The notes under the pieces were generated by a model. The model was given only the letters and a program-made list of their open reading frames with translations, had not been told where the DNA came from and made no database searches. From the NCBI GenBank assembly GCA_023480735.1, contig JAMCXB010000027.1, positions 1-64,000 on the forward strand: DNA of 64,000 nt, read 5' to 3'. Origin of the DNA: Bacteroidota bacterium. Lineage in GTDB: Bacteria > Bacteroidota > Ignavibacteria > Kryptoniales > JAKASW01. This document shows positions 36,032-44,514 of the stretch, piece after piece (position 1 is the first letter of the stretch; every line of letters starts with the position of its first letter). Position numbers and translations under genes: made by a program.

Positions 36032-36151
36032 CCCCTCACTTATGGTTTCTGGCCAAGCCGCAAAGCGAACCGCTCGTCAACATTTCTTTGCGTTCTTGGC
36101 GCCTTTGCGAGAGAAATAACTCTTTCAGTGAGGCATTACGTTAAGAAGTAA
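36020..36151. repeat. Small repeat element flanked by 12-bp direct repeats at the trmH 3' end
   Basis: GTTAAGAAGTAA occurs at 36020-36031 (end of trmH) and again at 36140-36151. Between them, 7-bp inverted termini CCTCACT (36034) and AGTGAGG (36127) bracket a core with TTTGCGTTCTTGGCGCCTTTGCG. Cores of the type 'CGCAAAGGCGCAAAGACGCAAAG' recur as dispersed repeats in many environmental genomes as far as I recall. A MITE-like insertion with target duplication fits, but I have only one copy in this window. Confidence 0.45.
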
Positions 36152-36207
36152 GCGGAGGTTGATTTTGTCCGAAGTAAGGAGTAAAATTCTACTAGTCGGA
36201 GGAGGTC

Positions 36208-37263
36208 ATGGCTGAAACGTTAACTCTCAAAGGTATACTCCAGGAGCACACGGTAGAGGGAGAATTGTATGAAAAACTGGAGAACGAATGGGTGCTCTGC
36301 TATGCCTGTGGACATAGATGTAAGATTAAACCAGGCCGTGATGGAATCTGTCATGTAAGGTTCAATCGGGACGGCAGACTCATGGTTCCGTACGGATATG
36401 CCGCCGGGGTCCAACTCGATCCGATAGAGAAGAAGCCCTTCTTTCACGCGTTTCCAGGTGCGAGTGCGCTGAGCTTTGGAATGCTCGGTTGTGACTATCA
36501 TTGTGCTTACTGCCAGAACTGGATAACCAGTCAGACTCTTAGAGATCCCTCGGCGATGTCGCAGCCCGAGTTCATCGGACCGGAGAAAATCGTCGAGATG
36601 GCAATGGTATACAAATCACCGGTGCTGGTCTCAACCTATAACGAGCCGTTGATCACGAGCGAATGGGCAGTGGAGATACTTAAGCTGGCCAAACCGTACG
36701 GAATCCACGGCGCCTACGTCTCTAACGGCAACGCGACCCTGGAAGTTATCGATTTCATAAGCCCGTACGTCAAATTGTACAAGGTAGATCTAAAAGGTTT
36801 CGACGAAAGAAAGTACAGACAACTCGGCGGAAGACTCGGTGTCGTCCTTGATGCAATTCGCATGTTAAAGGAAAAAGGCTTCTGGGTAGAGATAGTTACT
36901 CTCGTCATTCCCGGGTTCAATGACAGTGATGAAGAGCTTAGGAGCATTGCGAAATTCATTGCATCCATATCCTCCGATATACCCTGGCATGTGACCGCAT
37001 TCCACCAGGATTACCGTATGCTTGACAGACAAAACACCGGCGCGAAGGCGCTTATGCGGGCTGCGGCCATCGGCAAAGAAGCCGGGTTGCTTTTTGTTTA
37101 CGCGGGCAATCTACCTGGGATGGTAGTCAATCTTGAGAACACCTATTGTCCATCATGCAACACGACTCTGATAGAGCGGGAAGGTTTCAGAGTTTTGAAG
37201 AACCGCATAGTAGACGGGATGTGTCCCAAATGCGATAGAAAGATTCCCGGCGTATGGAAGTAG
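36208..37263 (+). CDS. amrS: AmmeMemoRadiSam system radical SAM enzyme
   Basis: A 351-aa radical SAM protein related to pyruvate-formate-lyase-activating enzymes. The [4Fe-4S] cluster motif is GCDYHCAYCQNW (CxxxCxxC, near residue 95). An N-terminal Cys-rich segment (CYACGHRCKIKPGRDGIC) and a C-terminal zinc-ribbon-like pair (CPSCN ... CPKCD) are also present. It starts after a clear GGAGGAGGT. The AMMECR1 gene overlaps it by 10 bp and MEMO1 follows, the standard order of this conserved but functionally unexplained trio. The substrate is unknown. Confidence 0.92.
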   Translation: MAETLTLKGILQEHTVEGELYEKLENEWVLCYACGHRCKIKPGRDGICHVRFNRDGRLMVPYGYAAGVQLDPIEKKPFFHAFPGASALSFGMLGCDYHCAYCQNWITSQTLRDPSAMSQPEFIGPEKIVEMAMVYKSPVLVSTYNEPLITSEWAVEILKLAKPYGIHGAYVSNGNATLEVIDFISPYVKLYKVDLKGFDERKYRQLGGRLGVVLDAIRMLKEKGFWVEIVTLVIPGFNDSDEELRSIAKFIASISSDIPWHVTAFHQDYRMLDRQNTGAKALMRAAAIGKEAGLLFVYAGNLPGMVVNLENTYCPSCNTTLIEREGFRVLKNRIVDGMCPKCDRKIPGVWK

Positions 37264-37853
37264 ATATTTTTCTTTCACAGGATGAGAAAAGGGAGCTCTT
37301 GTCGATTGCGCGACAAGCTGCCACACGCGCCGTGTCCCGTCAAGGGTACGTACCGGTGGAACCGAGTAGCCGGGAGCTAAAGAGAAAAGCCGCCGGGTTT
37401 GTTACCCTGCGTGAAAACGGCGAGCTGAGAGGATGTATCGGCTACGTTGAAGCGCGCCTCCCGCTCTACCAAACGATCGCCGAGACTGCCGCGAAAGCGG
37501 CCGTTGGTGATCCGAGGTTCGAACCGGTTTCGGAGACGGAACTGAAGAATATCGAAGTTGAAATATCCGTACTTTCACCCTTGCACGAGATCAAGAGCAC
37601 AGATGAAATCATCATAGGCAAACACGGTGTTCTGGTCGAGAAAGATTTTTACAGAGGTTTGCTTCTTCCACAGGTCGCAACAGAGAACAACTGGGACAAA
37701 GAACAATTCCTGAGCTATACTTGTACAAAAGCCGGTTTGGACCGCGATTGTTATAAGAATCCGAGAGTAAGAATTTACGTTTTTACTGCTGATGTTTTCA
37801 GTGAAGAGGAGTTCGGCGCAGCCAGAGAGGAGAGCATCGTTGAAAGAACGTGA
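37254..37853 (+). CDS. amrA: AMMECR1-domain protein (AmmeMemoRadiSam protein A)
   Basis: A 199-aa AMMECR1 domain. The family signature is NGELRGCIGYVEARLPLYQT (near residue 60), followed by DPRFEPVSETEL and the strand EVEISVLSPL. Human AMMECR1 is linked to a contiguous gene syndrome, but the biochemical activity of the family is unknown. The LRGCIGY motif contains an invariant cysteine. It overlaps the radical SAM gene by 10 bp and the MEMO gene by 14 bp. Confidence 0.92.
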   Translation: MEVDIFLSQDEKRELLSIARQAATRAVSRQGYVPVEPSSRELKRKAAGFVTLRENGELRGCIGYVEARLPLYQTIAETAAKAAVGDPRFEPVSETELKNIEVEISVLSPLHEIKSTDEIIIGKHGVLVEKDFYRGLLLPQVATENNWDKEQFLSYTCTKAGLDRDCYKNPRVRIYVFTADVFSEEEFGAAREESIVERT

Positions 37854-38679
37854 CTTTGTCCGCCCGCCAACCGTTGCCGGATTCTTCTATCCGGAAGACA
37901 AGCGTGAGCTGGAAAAGACCTGCCGGACGCTCCTTGAGAAAGCCAGGTACAACATAAAAGTCAAGCCGAAGGGAAGAGTCTTCGGGGTGGTATCGCCTCA
38001 TGCGGGCTATCAGTACAGCGGATATACGGCCGCATATGGTTATGCTCTTCTTAACAAGGACGACTACGATGTTGTGATAGTTGTTTCCCCAAGCCATCGG
38101 GAATACTTTGAAGGTATATCGGTATTTTCCGGAAAGGCCTACTCGACACCACTTGGTGACATAGAAGTGGACAAGTATTTGCGGGATTCATTCCTTGAGT
38201 TCGGCGGCGACCTTGTCATCGAGTCACGGGCAGGTCACAAGACGGAGCACGCATTGGAAGTACAACTGCCGTTTCTTCAACTTACGCTTGAGCATTTTAA
38301 GCTTCTCCCCATAGTAATGGGAGACCAGAGGTCAGACTACTGCAGAGCATTAGGCAATGTCATCGGTGATCTTGCCAACGGGAAGCGCATTTTGGTTGTT
38401 GCCAGCTCCGACTTATCCCACTACCATGACTACGATACTGCAAATCAGATGGACAAGGTCTGCTCCGACGATATCGGCAGATTAGACCCGGATGGGTTGC
38501 TACGGCATCTCGAGACACGGAGCTGTGAAGCCTGCGGAGGCGGCCCAATTGCTTCCTGCCTCTATGCAGCAAACAAGATCGGTGCAAAGGAATCAAGTAT
38601 ACTCTATCACTGTAATTCTGGCGATACTACTGGCGATAAGTCCGGGGTTGTCGGATACTTATCAGCTATAATTTCATGA
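37840..38679 (+). CDS. amrB: MEMO1-family protein (AmmeMemoRadiSam protein B)
   Basis: A 279-aa MEMO1-like protein of the extradiol-dioxygenase fold. The putative metal ligands are conserved: His in SPHAGYQYSG and SPSHREY, His in SSDLSHYHDYD, and Cys in CEACGGGPIAS. Human MEMO1 binds copper or iron; a bacterial reaction is not established. The track starts at ATG 37792, but I prefer TTG 37840, which has GAGAGGAG upstream and begins just before the conserved REDFVRPPTVAGFFYP-type start. It overlaps the next gene by 4 bp. Confidence 0.9.
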   Translation: MKERDFVRPPTVAGFFYPEDKRELEKTCRTLLEKARYNIKVKPKGRVFGVVSPHAGYQYSGYTAAYGYALLNKDDYDVVIVVSPSHREYFEGISVFSGKAYSTPLGDIEVDKYLRDSFLEFGGDLVIESRAGHKTEHALEVQLPFLQLTLEHFKLLPIVMGDQRSDYCRALGNVIGDLANGKRILVVASSDLSHYHDYDTANQMDKVCSDDIGRLDPDGLLRHLETRSCEACGGGPIASCLYAANKIGAKESSILYHCNSGDTTGDKSGVVGYLSAIIS

Positions 38680-39569
38680 CAAGAAGCGCTGTTGACTTCT
38701 CTCTCATTGGTCCGGGCAGGGTCGGTTCAAGTGTTGCACTTGCGCTTTCCGAGAGCGGGTACTCCTGCCGTTCCATAGTTTACAAGCCACTATCGCGTCG
38801 GGAACGGCGGCTCTTAACGGACAAGTTCCCTCGTGCCAATCTTGTCACTTCACCAGCCAAACTCCTCCCCGATTTCAAGGTCCTATTTATTGCCGTCAAG
38901 GATGACCAGATCTGCGACATCGCTGCGGAATTGTCTCGAGTGAGTGATATAGACTGGAAGTGCAAGACAGTACTACATTTCAGTGGAATAGTCGGATTGG
39001 AGGCGTTGTCAAATCTGCAGGAGCTTGGAGCTTCAACTGGCGCACTTCATCCAATTTCTCCATTCGCGGCGAAGTACTCGCCCGAGTTTGCAAGATCCAT
39101 CTACTACGATTTTCTCGGAACAGCAACGGCACTCCGGTATGCACGAGAAATTGTTAAGAGACTTCAGTCCAAACTCATTGTATTGCACTCTGAAGAGGAG
39201 AGAGCCCTCTTACACATCGCAAGCGTAATAGCATCCAACTCCGTTGTCATTGCCGTAAAGAGCGCAGAAGAAATGATATCAAGTTTCATTAAAAGGCGGG
39301 ATTCTAAGTCCATTTTAAACAATCTATTGTCATCGACTACCGAGAACATTTCCAGTAAAGACGGTATTGACGCTCTGACCGGCCCGTTGGTACGCGGAGA
39401 CATTAATGTCATTGAATCACACATAAAGGCACTTCGAGGAAAGGTCCGGGTACTGCAATTTTACAAATCGTCATCACTGCTCGGTATTGAGGCAATGCTT
39501 AAACAGGAACACAACGGACGACGGAGAACAACTTTAATCAAAATCAAGAAACTACTGGAGGCAGAATGA
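38676..39569 (+). CDS. Rossmann-like / DUF2520 protein
   Basis: A 297-aa protein with an N-terminal NAD(P)-binding fold (FSLIGPGRVGSSVALALSESGY) and a C-terminal DUF2520 helical domain (SKLIVLHSEEERALLHIASVIASN). This build is like ketopantoate- or F420-type reductases, and the substrate is unknown. LHPISPF is the family's conserved mid-protein motif. It is coupled to amrB upstream and to the nucleotidyltransferase downstream by 4-bp overlaps, so it sits inside the AmmeMemoRadiSam transcription unit. Confidence 0.85.
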   Translation: MTRSAVDFSLIGPGRVGSSVALALSESGYSCRSIVYKPLSRRERRLLTDKFPRANLVTSPAKLLPDFKVLFIAVKDDQICDIAAELSRVSDIDWKCKTVLHFSGIVGLEALSNLQELGASTGALHPISPFAAKYSPEFARSIYYDFLGTATALRYAREIVKRLQSKLIVLHSEEERALLHIASVIASNSVVIAVKSAEEMISSFIKRRDSKSILNNLLSSTTENISSKDGIDALTGPLVRGDINVIESHIKALRGKVRVLQFYKSSSLLGIEAMLKQEHNGRRRTTLIKIKKLLEAE

Positions 39570-40642
39570 AACTGAAGGCCTTAATTGCAAGTGGAGGAAG
39601 AGGAACACGGCTAAGACCGATCACACATACTCATAACAAACACCTCATACCGATTGCAAATAAACCTATCTTGCATTACGCAATTGAAGCGGCGGCGGCG
39701 GCCGGAATTACCGAGATCGGAATTGTTACAAATGCAGACAGCGACGAGGTACCGAGTGCCATAGGCAACGGAGAAAGATGGGGAGTAAAAATAATATACA
39801 TTTCGCAGGAAGCCCCGTTAGGTCTTGCCCATGTAGTGAAGATAGCTGAGCCCTTTATCGGAAACGACAATTTCATATTCTACCTGGGAGACAACATGGT
39901 GGTCGGAGGTGTGAAGCGATACGTGGATGCATTTACGGTGAGCGGAGCAAACTGCTATCTGACTCTCGCTAAAGTAAAGGATCCCGAAAGGTTCGGCGTC
40001 CCCGAGATTAAGGACGGAATGATCGTGAAGGTCGAAGAGAAGCCTAAACAACCGAAGAGCAACTATGCAGTTGCTGGTATATACATTTACGACAGACACA
40101 TCTTCGAAGCGGTTAATAAAATCAACCCCAGTGCACGCGGCGAATTTGAAATCTCTGATGCGCACCAGTACCTCATTGACCACGGATACAAAGTAGGATT
40201 CTCCGAAATTACCGGATGGTGGAAAGACACAGGAAAGCCAACCGATTTGCTGGAAGCTAACCGGCTCATCCTCGAGAACATGGATCCTTCAATCGAAGAG
40301 GCTGTGGACGTGGATTCCCGCAGCGATGTTGCAGGCAGGGTAGTACTGCAAAAGGGATGCAAGATCATAAACAGTAAAGTCAGAGGCCCGGCAATTATCG
40401 GCGAGAATGCGGTGATAGAGAACAGCTACGTGGGTCCTTTTTCTTCGATAGGCTCGGAAACACGTGTGACAAACAGCGAAGTCGAATACAGCATCATATT
40501 GAAAGGGTGCCGGGTTGCCGATGCGGGAATGAGAATCGAAGGAAGCCTGCTTGGCAACGATGTGGAAATCGTGAGAGCGGACGGCAAACCTCGCGTTCAG
40601 CGGTTCATGATCGGCGACCAAAGTCGTGTCGAGGTCGCATAA
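39566..40642 (+). CDS. Sugar nucleotidyltransferase, long RmlA-like (glucose-1-phosphate thymidylyltransferase type)
   Basis: A 358-aa protein with an N-terminal nucleotidyltransferase domain (ASGGRGTRLRPITHTHNKHLIP) and a C-terminal left-handed beta-helix domain of hexapeptide repeats (VDVDSRSDVAGRVVLQKGCKI). This is the long form of RmlA seen in many bacteria and archaea, distinct from the 290-aa RmlA. The probable product is dTDP-glucose, though a UTP-type activity is possible. The start overlaps the DUF2520 stop by 4 bp. Confidence 0.85.
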   Translation: MKLKALIASGGRGTRLRPITHTHNKHLIPIANKPILHYAIEAAAAAGITEIGIVTNADSDEVPSAIGNGERWGVKIIYISQEAPLGLAHVVKIAEPFIGNDNFIFYLGDNMVVGGVKRYVDAFTVSGANCYLTLAKVKDPERFGVPEIKDGMIVKVEEKPKQPKSNYAVAGIYIYDRHIFEAVNKINPSARGEFEISDAHQYLIDHGYKVGFSEITGWWKDTGKPTDLLEANRLILENMDPSIEEAVDVDSRSDVAGRVVLQKGCKIINSKVRGPAIIGENAVIENSYVGPFSSIGSETRVTNSEVEYSIILKGCRVADAGMRIEGSLLGNDVEIVRADGKPRVQRFMIGDQSRVEVA

Positions 40643-40660
40643 TCGATGGAGCAATAGACA

Positions 40661-41443
40661 ATGGACTTTCAGACTATCGTATATCAGAAGTCGGGGCATG
40701 CAGGAATCATAACATTAAACCGACCTGACAAGCTTAACGCGCTGAACAGCACCGTCCTGGAAGAATTGGGGGCGGCACTGAATCTTGCCGAGTCCGACTC
40801 GGAAGTTGCAGCTGTCATAATAACAGGTTCAGGAGAAAAGGCATTCGTTGCAGGCGCGGATATATCAGAACTGAATAAGCTGAACGTTGCGACAGGCAAA
40901 GAATTCGCCGAAAGAGGACAAGCCTTGTTCCAACACATCGAACAATTTGGGAAACCTGTTATAGCGGCGATCAACGGTTATGCGCTCGGCGGTGGAAGTG
41001 AACTTGCGTGGGCTTGCCATATCCGCATCGCATCAACTAATGCGAAATTTGGCCAGCCTGAAGTCAGCCTCGGAATAATCCCTGGTTATGGAGGGTCACA
41101 GAGGCTGGTGCGGCTGGCTGGCCGAGGTATTGCAACGGAATTGATCGTCACCGGAAACCAGATCGATGCTGAAACCGCCCTTCGACTGCGCCTTGTCAAT
41201 GCGGTAGTCGACCAGTCCCAATTGCTGTCAAATGCCATGAAGATGGTCGATTTGATTGCGGGACGGGCCCCCATTGCTGTTAGGCTTGCATTGCAGGCCA
41301 TCGAAGCTGCCGTACAATCCACGCAAAGAGAGGGAATGAAGATCGAAGCCCAGCTGTTTGCATTATCATGCGGGACGGACGATAAAAAGGAAGGGACTTC
41401 AGCTTTTCTAGAAAAGCGAAAACCGACCTGGAAGGGAAGATAG
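40661..41443 (+). CDS. Enoyl-CoA hydratase (crotonase family)
   Basis: A 260-aa crotonase. The oxyanion-hole segment is AFVAGADISEL (near 65) and both catalytic glutamates are present: GGGSELAWACHI (near 112) and FGQPEVSLGIIPG (near 134). It hydrates 2-enoyl-CoA in beta-oxidation or in the crotonyl-CoA step of butyrate-type fermentation. It lies 18 bp after the nucleotidyltransferase gene and 63 bp before mnmA; its likely partners (thiolase, dehydrogenases) lie 10 kb further on. Confidence 0.92.
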   Translation: MDFQTIVYQKSGHAGIITLNRPDKLNALNSTVLEELGAALNLAESDSEVAAVIITGSGEKAFVAGADISELNKLNVATGKEFAERGQALFQHIEQFGKPVIAAINGYALGGGSELAWACHIRIASTNAKFGQPEVSLGIIPGYGGSQRLVRLAGRGIATELIVTGNQIDAETALRLRLVNAVVDQSQLLSNAMKMVDLIAGRAPIAVRLALQAIEAAVQSTQREGMKIEAQLFALSCGTDDKKEGTSAFLEKRKPTWKGR

Positions 41444-41506
41444 CATCCTCCCCGAGAAACCGAAGTCCTTTCATGCTCCACTCCTTTTCAGTAAATTGTT
41501 GAAGCA

Positions 41507-42619
41507 ATGTCAACGAGCGTTAGCAAATCAAGAATAGTGGTTGCAATGAGCGGTGGTGTCGATTCATCACTCGCAGCAGTTCTGATGAAGGAAATGGGAT
41601 ATGATGTAATCGGCGTAACAATTAAGACGTATGACTATGAAGACGTCGGGGGGAACGATAACAGGGATTCAAGCTGCTGCTCAATTGACGGGATCAATAT
41701 GGCAAGAAGTGTCGCCGAAAGACACCAGTTTCCTCATTACGTTTTTGATTTCAGCAAGCGTTTCAAGAGAGAAGTGATCGACGAGTTTGTAGGAGAATAC
41801 CTGGCAGGCCGCACTCCAAATCCATGTGTCATTTGCAATAGAAAAATCAAATGGGAATACCTGCTGGAGAAGGCGGAAAGCCTCGGAGCCGCGGGCATTT
41901 GCACGGGCCATTATGCCAGAGTCAGATTTGACGATGAGCTCAAGAGGTTCATACTTTCAAGAGGCAAGGATTCGACTAAGGATCAATCGTATGCGCTGTA
42001 CGGCTTGACTCAAGAGAGTCTGAGCAAGACAGTCTTCCCACTGTCTGATCTATCCAAACCGGAAGTTCGCAAGATGGCTATGGAACGCGGACTGGCGAGT
42101 GCCAAGAAGCCTGAGAGTTATGAGATATGTTTCGTTGCGGACGACGACTACGGCAGATTTCTCATGGATGCCGTGCCGGGACTGGAGAAAAGGATTAACG
42201 GGGGTGAAATACTATACAATGGCCAGCCAATTGGAAAGCATCGTGGATATGCTTTTTATACGATAGGTCAACGTAGAGGACTGGGTGTCAGCGGCAAAGA
42301 GCCGCTTTACGTTAAGAACATCGACCCGATCAGGAACTCCATCGATGTTGATGTGGAATCAGGCCTATATGCCAAGGCTCTTATAGCCGAACGCGTCAAT
42401 CCCGTAAAGTACCCCGAGCTTCCGGAAGGGAGAATTTTCAAGGCAAAGATAAGATATAAAGATCCTGGGGCGGAATGTCTGGTGAAGCGGACCGGTTCCG
42501 CCGAAATAGAAGTCGAGTTTTTGAATCCGCGAAGGGCAATAACACCCGGGCAGAGCGTCGTTCTTTACGAAGACGATGACGTGGTGGCCGGTGGCGTCGT
42601 TTCACAGGTAGTTGGGTGA
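41507..42619 (+). CDS. mnmA: tRNA-specific 2-thiouridylase
   Basis: Thiolates U34 of Lys, Glu and Gln tRNAs. The 370-aa protein has the PP-loop AMSGGVDSSLAAVL near residue 15, the catalytic cysteine pair in NPCVICNRKIKW (near 103) and ESYEICFVADDDYG (near 205), and the C-terminal beta-barrel with TIGQRRGLGVSG. The ends of the family are complete. It is followed by the receiver-domain gene starting 1 bp after its stop. Confidence 0.95.
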   Translation: MSTSVSKSRIVVAMSGGVDSSLAAVLMKEMGYDVIGVTIKTYDYEDVGGNDNRDSSCCSIDGINMARSVAERHQFPHYVFDFSKRFKREVIDEFVGEYLAGRTPNPCVICNRKIKWEYLLEKAESLGAAGICTGHYARVRFDDELKRFILSRGKDSTKDQSYALYGLTQESLSKTVFPLSDLSKPEVRKMAMERGLASAKKPESYEICFVADDDYGRFLMDAVPGLEKRINGGEILYNGQPIGKHRGYAFYTIGQRRGLGVSGKEPLYVKNIDPIRNSIDVDVESGLYAKALIAERVNPVKYPELPEGRIFKAKIRYKDPGAECLVKRTGSAEIEVEFLNPRRAITPGQSVVLYEDDDVVAGGVVSQVVG

Positions 42620-42620
42620 C

Positions 42621-43028
42621 ATGGCAAAGTATTCTGTTCTGATTGCAGATGACGATGAGTCTCAGCGAAATGTACAGAAGTTGGTCCTGGGGGAAGTCGC
42701 AAGCATTATCGAAGCGGAACTGAAGATCGATGAGACCACTAACAGCGTGGAAACCAGGAAATTCATAAATAAAAATGAGTACGACCTGATTATACTGGAC
42801 AATGAGTTCAAGGACGATTTGAACTACGGCCATTTGCCGGGGATTGCGATCCTGCAGCTAATGAGAAGGAGCGGACCGAACAGGTCTTCGCCGACCGTTT
42901 TTTGCAGCGGCGATCCGTACAGTACTCTGGGGCCCATGGCTGAGAGATACGGCGCTATTTACTATCCGAAGGCAAAGGCGGATCTCGAAGAGCTGACTAA
43001 ACTCTACCTTAAGCTCCTGCAGAAATAG
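42621..43028 (+). CDS. Stand-alone receiver-domain protein
   Basis: A 135-aa response-regulator receiver without an output domain. I start at ATG 42621, one base after the mnmA stop; the track's TTG lies within mnmA. The acidic pocket is VLIADDDES (near 10), the phosphoacceptor Asp is in LIILDNEF (near 55) and the conserved Lys in YYPKAKADL (near 120). The loop after the phosphoacceptor is longer and more acidic than usual (KDDLNYGHLP). No kinase lies nearby. Confidence 0.8.
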   Translation: MAKYSVLIADDDESQRNVQKLVLGEVASIIEAELKIDETTNSVETRKFINKNEYDLIILDNEFKDDLNYGHLPGIAILQLMRRSGPNRSSPTVFCSGDPYSTLGPMAERYGAIYYPKAKADLEELTKLYLKLLQK

Positions 43029-43029
43029 A

Positions 43030-43719
43030 TTACTTCTCGACGACCAGCACCACGTGCTGAGCCTTATCTATCAGTTTTAAGAGCGGATAATCGATAACTC
43101 GCCAGATTTGCAGGGGCAGTCTTGCGAATAATCTCGCCACCCTCAGGTTTGCGAGTACTTTGCTCCCAAAGAGGTACACATTCTTTTTTGCAGAAGGAAA
43201 CAGCGACAGAAGCATTTCTCTGTCGAAACTGTGCAGATGAGCATTAAGCGGGGTTACCTGGTTGCAATGGATGCAGAGTGTGTACCGGAGCCTTTCTTTG
43301 TATGGCGTCGATACAATCGCCCTTCCACCCGGCTTCAGTACTCTCCAGATTTCCCGTGAAGCCGTTTCAGGTGTATTGAGATGTTCCAGGATCTCGGAAG
43401 CTATTACGAGGTCAAGCGACTCGTCCTTGAACGGCAGATGGTGCGCGTCAGCGAGCGCCTGTGCAGAGGAATCGGATTTAAGCGATCCGAGGTTTCGCAA
43501 TGACAAATCGACGTGGTAAAGCTGTTCGTGAGGAATCCTGGATGTCCATCCGCTGCCGCTGCCGATATCAAGAACGCGCGCCTTCTTTCCGGCAAAACCG
43601 AGAAGGAATTCCCTGAAAAGCCTTTCGTATGCCACATCAGTGGGGTCCGGGTTGTCGAAATAATCGAAATGTTCGGCGTCCAGTTTGTAGTGATTTATAT
43701 AGTCGTCACATCGATTCAC
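43030..43719 (-). CDS. Class I SAM-dependent methyltransferase
   Basis: A 229-aa Rossmann-fold methyltransferase. Motif I is RVLDIGSGSGWTSRI (near 50), the post-I acidic residue is in YHVDLS, and SEILEHLNTPE and VLKPGGRAIVSTPY complete motifs near 115-140. It resembles UbiE/COQ5-type or lipid/small-molecule methyltransferases, and the substrate is unknown. Coupled by a 4-bp overlap to the upstream macro-domain gene. It converges on the receiver gene. Confidence 0.85.
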   Translation of the reverse strand: MNRCDDYINHYKLDAEHFDYFDNPDPTDVAYERLFREFLLGFAGKKARVLDIGSGSGWTSRIPHEQLYHVDLSLRNLGSLKSDSSAQALADAHHLPFKDESLDLVIASEILEHLNTPETASREIWRVLKPGGRAIVSTPYKERLRYTLCIHCNQVTPLNAHLHSFDREMLLSLFPSAKKNVYLFGSKVLANLRVARLFARLPLQIWRVIDYPLLKLIDKAQHVVLVVEK

Positions 43720-44243
43720 TTCTGAATCCTTTCGAGTTCTCCCGCAAATATCCGTAAGGCCTCATCATCGTATAACACGAAAGTCACCCTTCGAAGGCTC
43801 TTTGCAGTCCGAAGAAACTTATGGACTTCGGTTATCATTATCTCTGCAGCCGTCTGCAGGGGAAAACCGCCGACGCCCGTCCCAAGTGCTGGAAAAGCCA
43901 ATGATTTTATTCCCTTGGCGTCGGCAACACTCAGGCTGGAGGCGGTTGCTTTCTGTATTTTGTCCGAGTCTGTCTGAAGATCCTGGCCCATGACTGCCGC
44001 ATGAATCACATAACCGGCGGACAGCGCGCCCCCGCTCGTCAGGATTGCCTCACCGACGGTTCTCGGTCCCAGTTTCATTGCTTCTTCCTCGATGATCACA
44101 CCGCCTTTTCGCTTGATTGCTCCGGCGACTCCTCCGCCCATCCAGAAGTGGTTATTAGCCGCGTTTACGATTGCTTCGCTGTCGTAGTCGGTGATATCTC
44201 CTTGGATCACTTCAATAGATTTGTCGCCGTCTCTAAAAATCAA
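43716..44243 (-). CDS. Macro-domain (ADP-ribose-binding) protein
   Basis: A 175-aa single macro domain. The ligand loop is AIVNAANNHFWMGGGVAGAI (near 25-45) and the second loop ALGTGVGGFP near 120, matching YmdB/TARG-like macro proteins that bind or remove ADP-ribose or O-acetyl-ADP-ribose. The N-terminal FRDGDKSIEVIQGDITD is standard. A function in ADP-ribose turnover is likely from family knowledge; no toxin-like ADP-ribosyltransferase is adjacent. Confidence 0.88.
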   Translation of the reverse strand: MIFRDGDKSIEVIQGDITDYDSEAIVNAANNHFWMGGGVAGAIKRKGGVIIEEEAMKLGPRTVGEAILTSGGALSAGYVIHAAVMGQDLQTDSDKIQKATASSLSVADAKGIKSLAFPALGTGVGGFPLQTAAEIMITEVHKFLRTAKSLRRVTFVLYDDEALRIFAGELERIQK

Positions 44244-44470
44244 CTCCCGCTCCGAGTAAAAAGTTGTTTAACAGTATTCCTTCCCGATTGAGAAGCCCAC
44301 TTACCTCGGTCTCTTGGAGGCCGTTAAACGAGGGATACATTTTCATATCGCGATTGGCTTCAAAAGTTAATTCCAGAAAGCTCATTTCTGCAATTCGGGC
44401 CGGTTGATTACACCATGACGGCTGGTCACCATGTCTACGTGAACCATTAGAACAAAGAATAAAGACCGCC

Positions 44471-44500
44471 TTGATTTTGACTTCGGCATAGCACTATTTT
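44471..44500 (+). promoter_or_regulatory. Possible promoter of the TPR lipoprotein - pyrKD run
   Basis: TTGATT and TATTTT are separated by 18 bases, ending 14 bases before the GTG start at 44515. The match is modest. The remaining part of the 271-bp spacer back to the macro-domain gene shows nothing I can identify. Confidence 0.3.
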
Positions 44501-44514
44501 AATCCGTAATTGCA

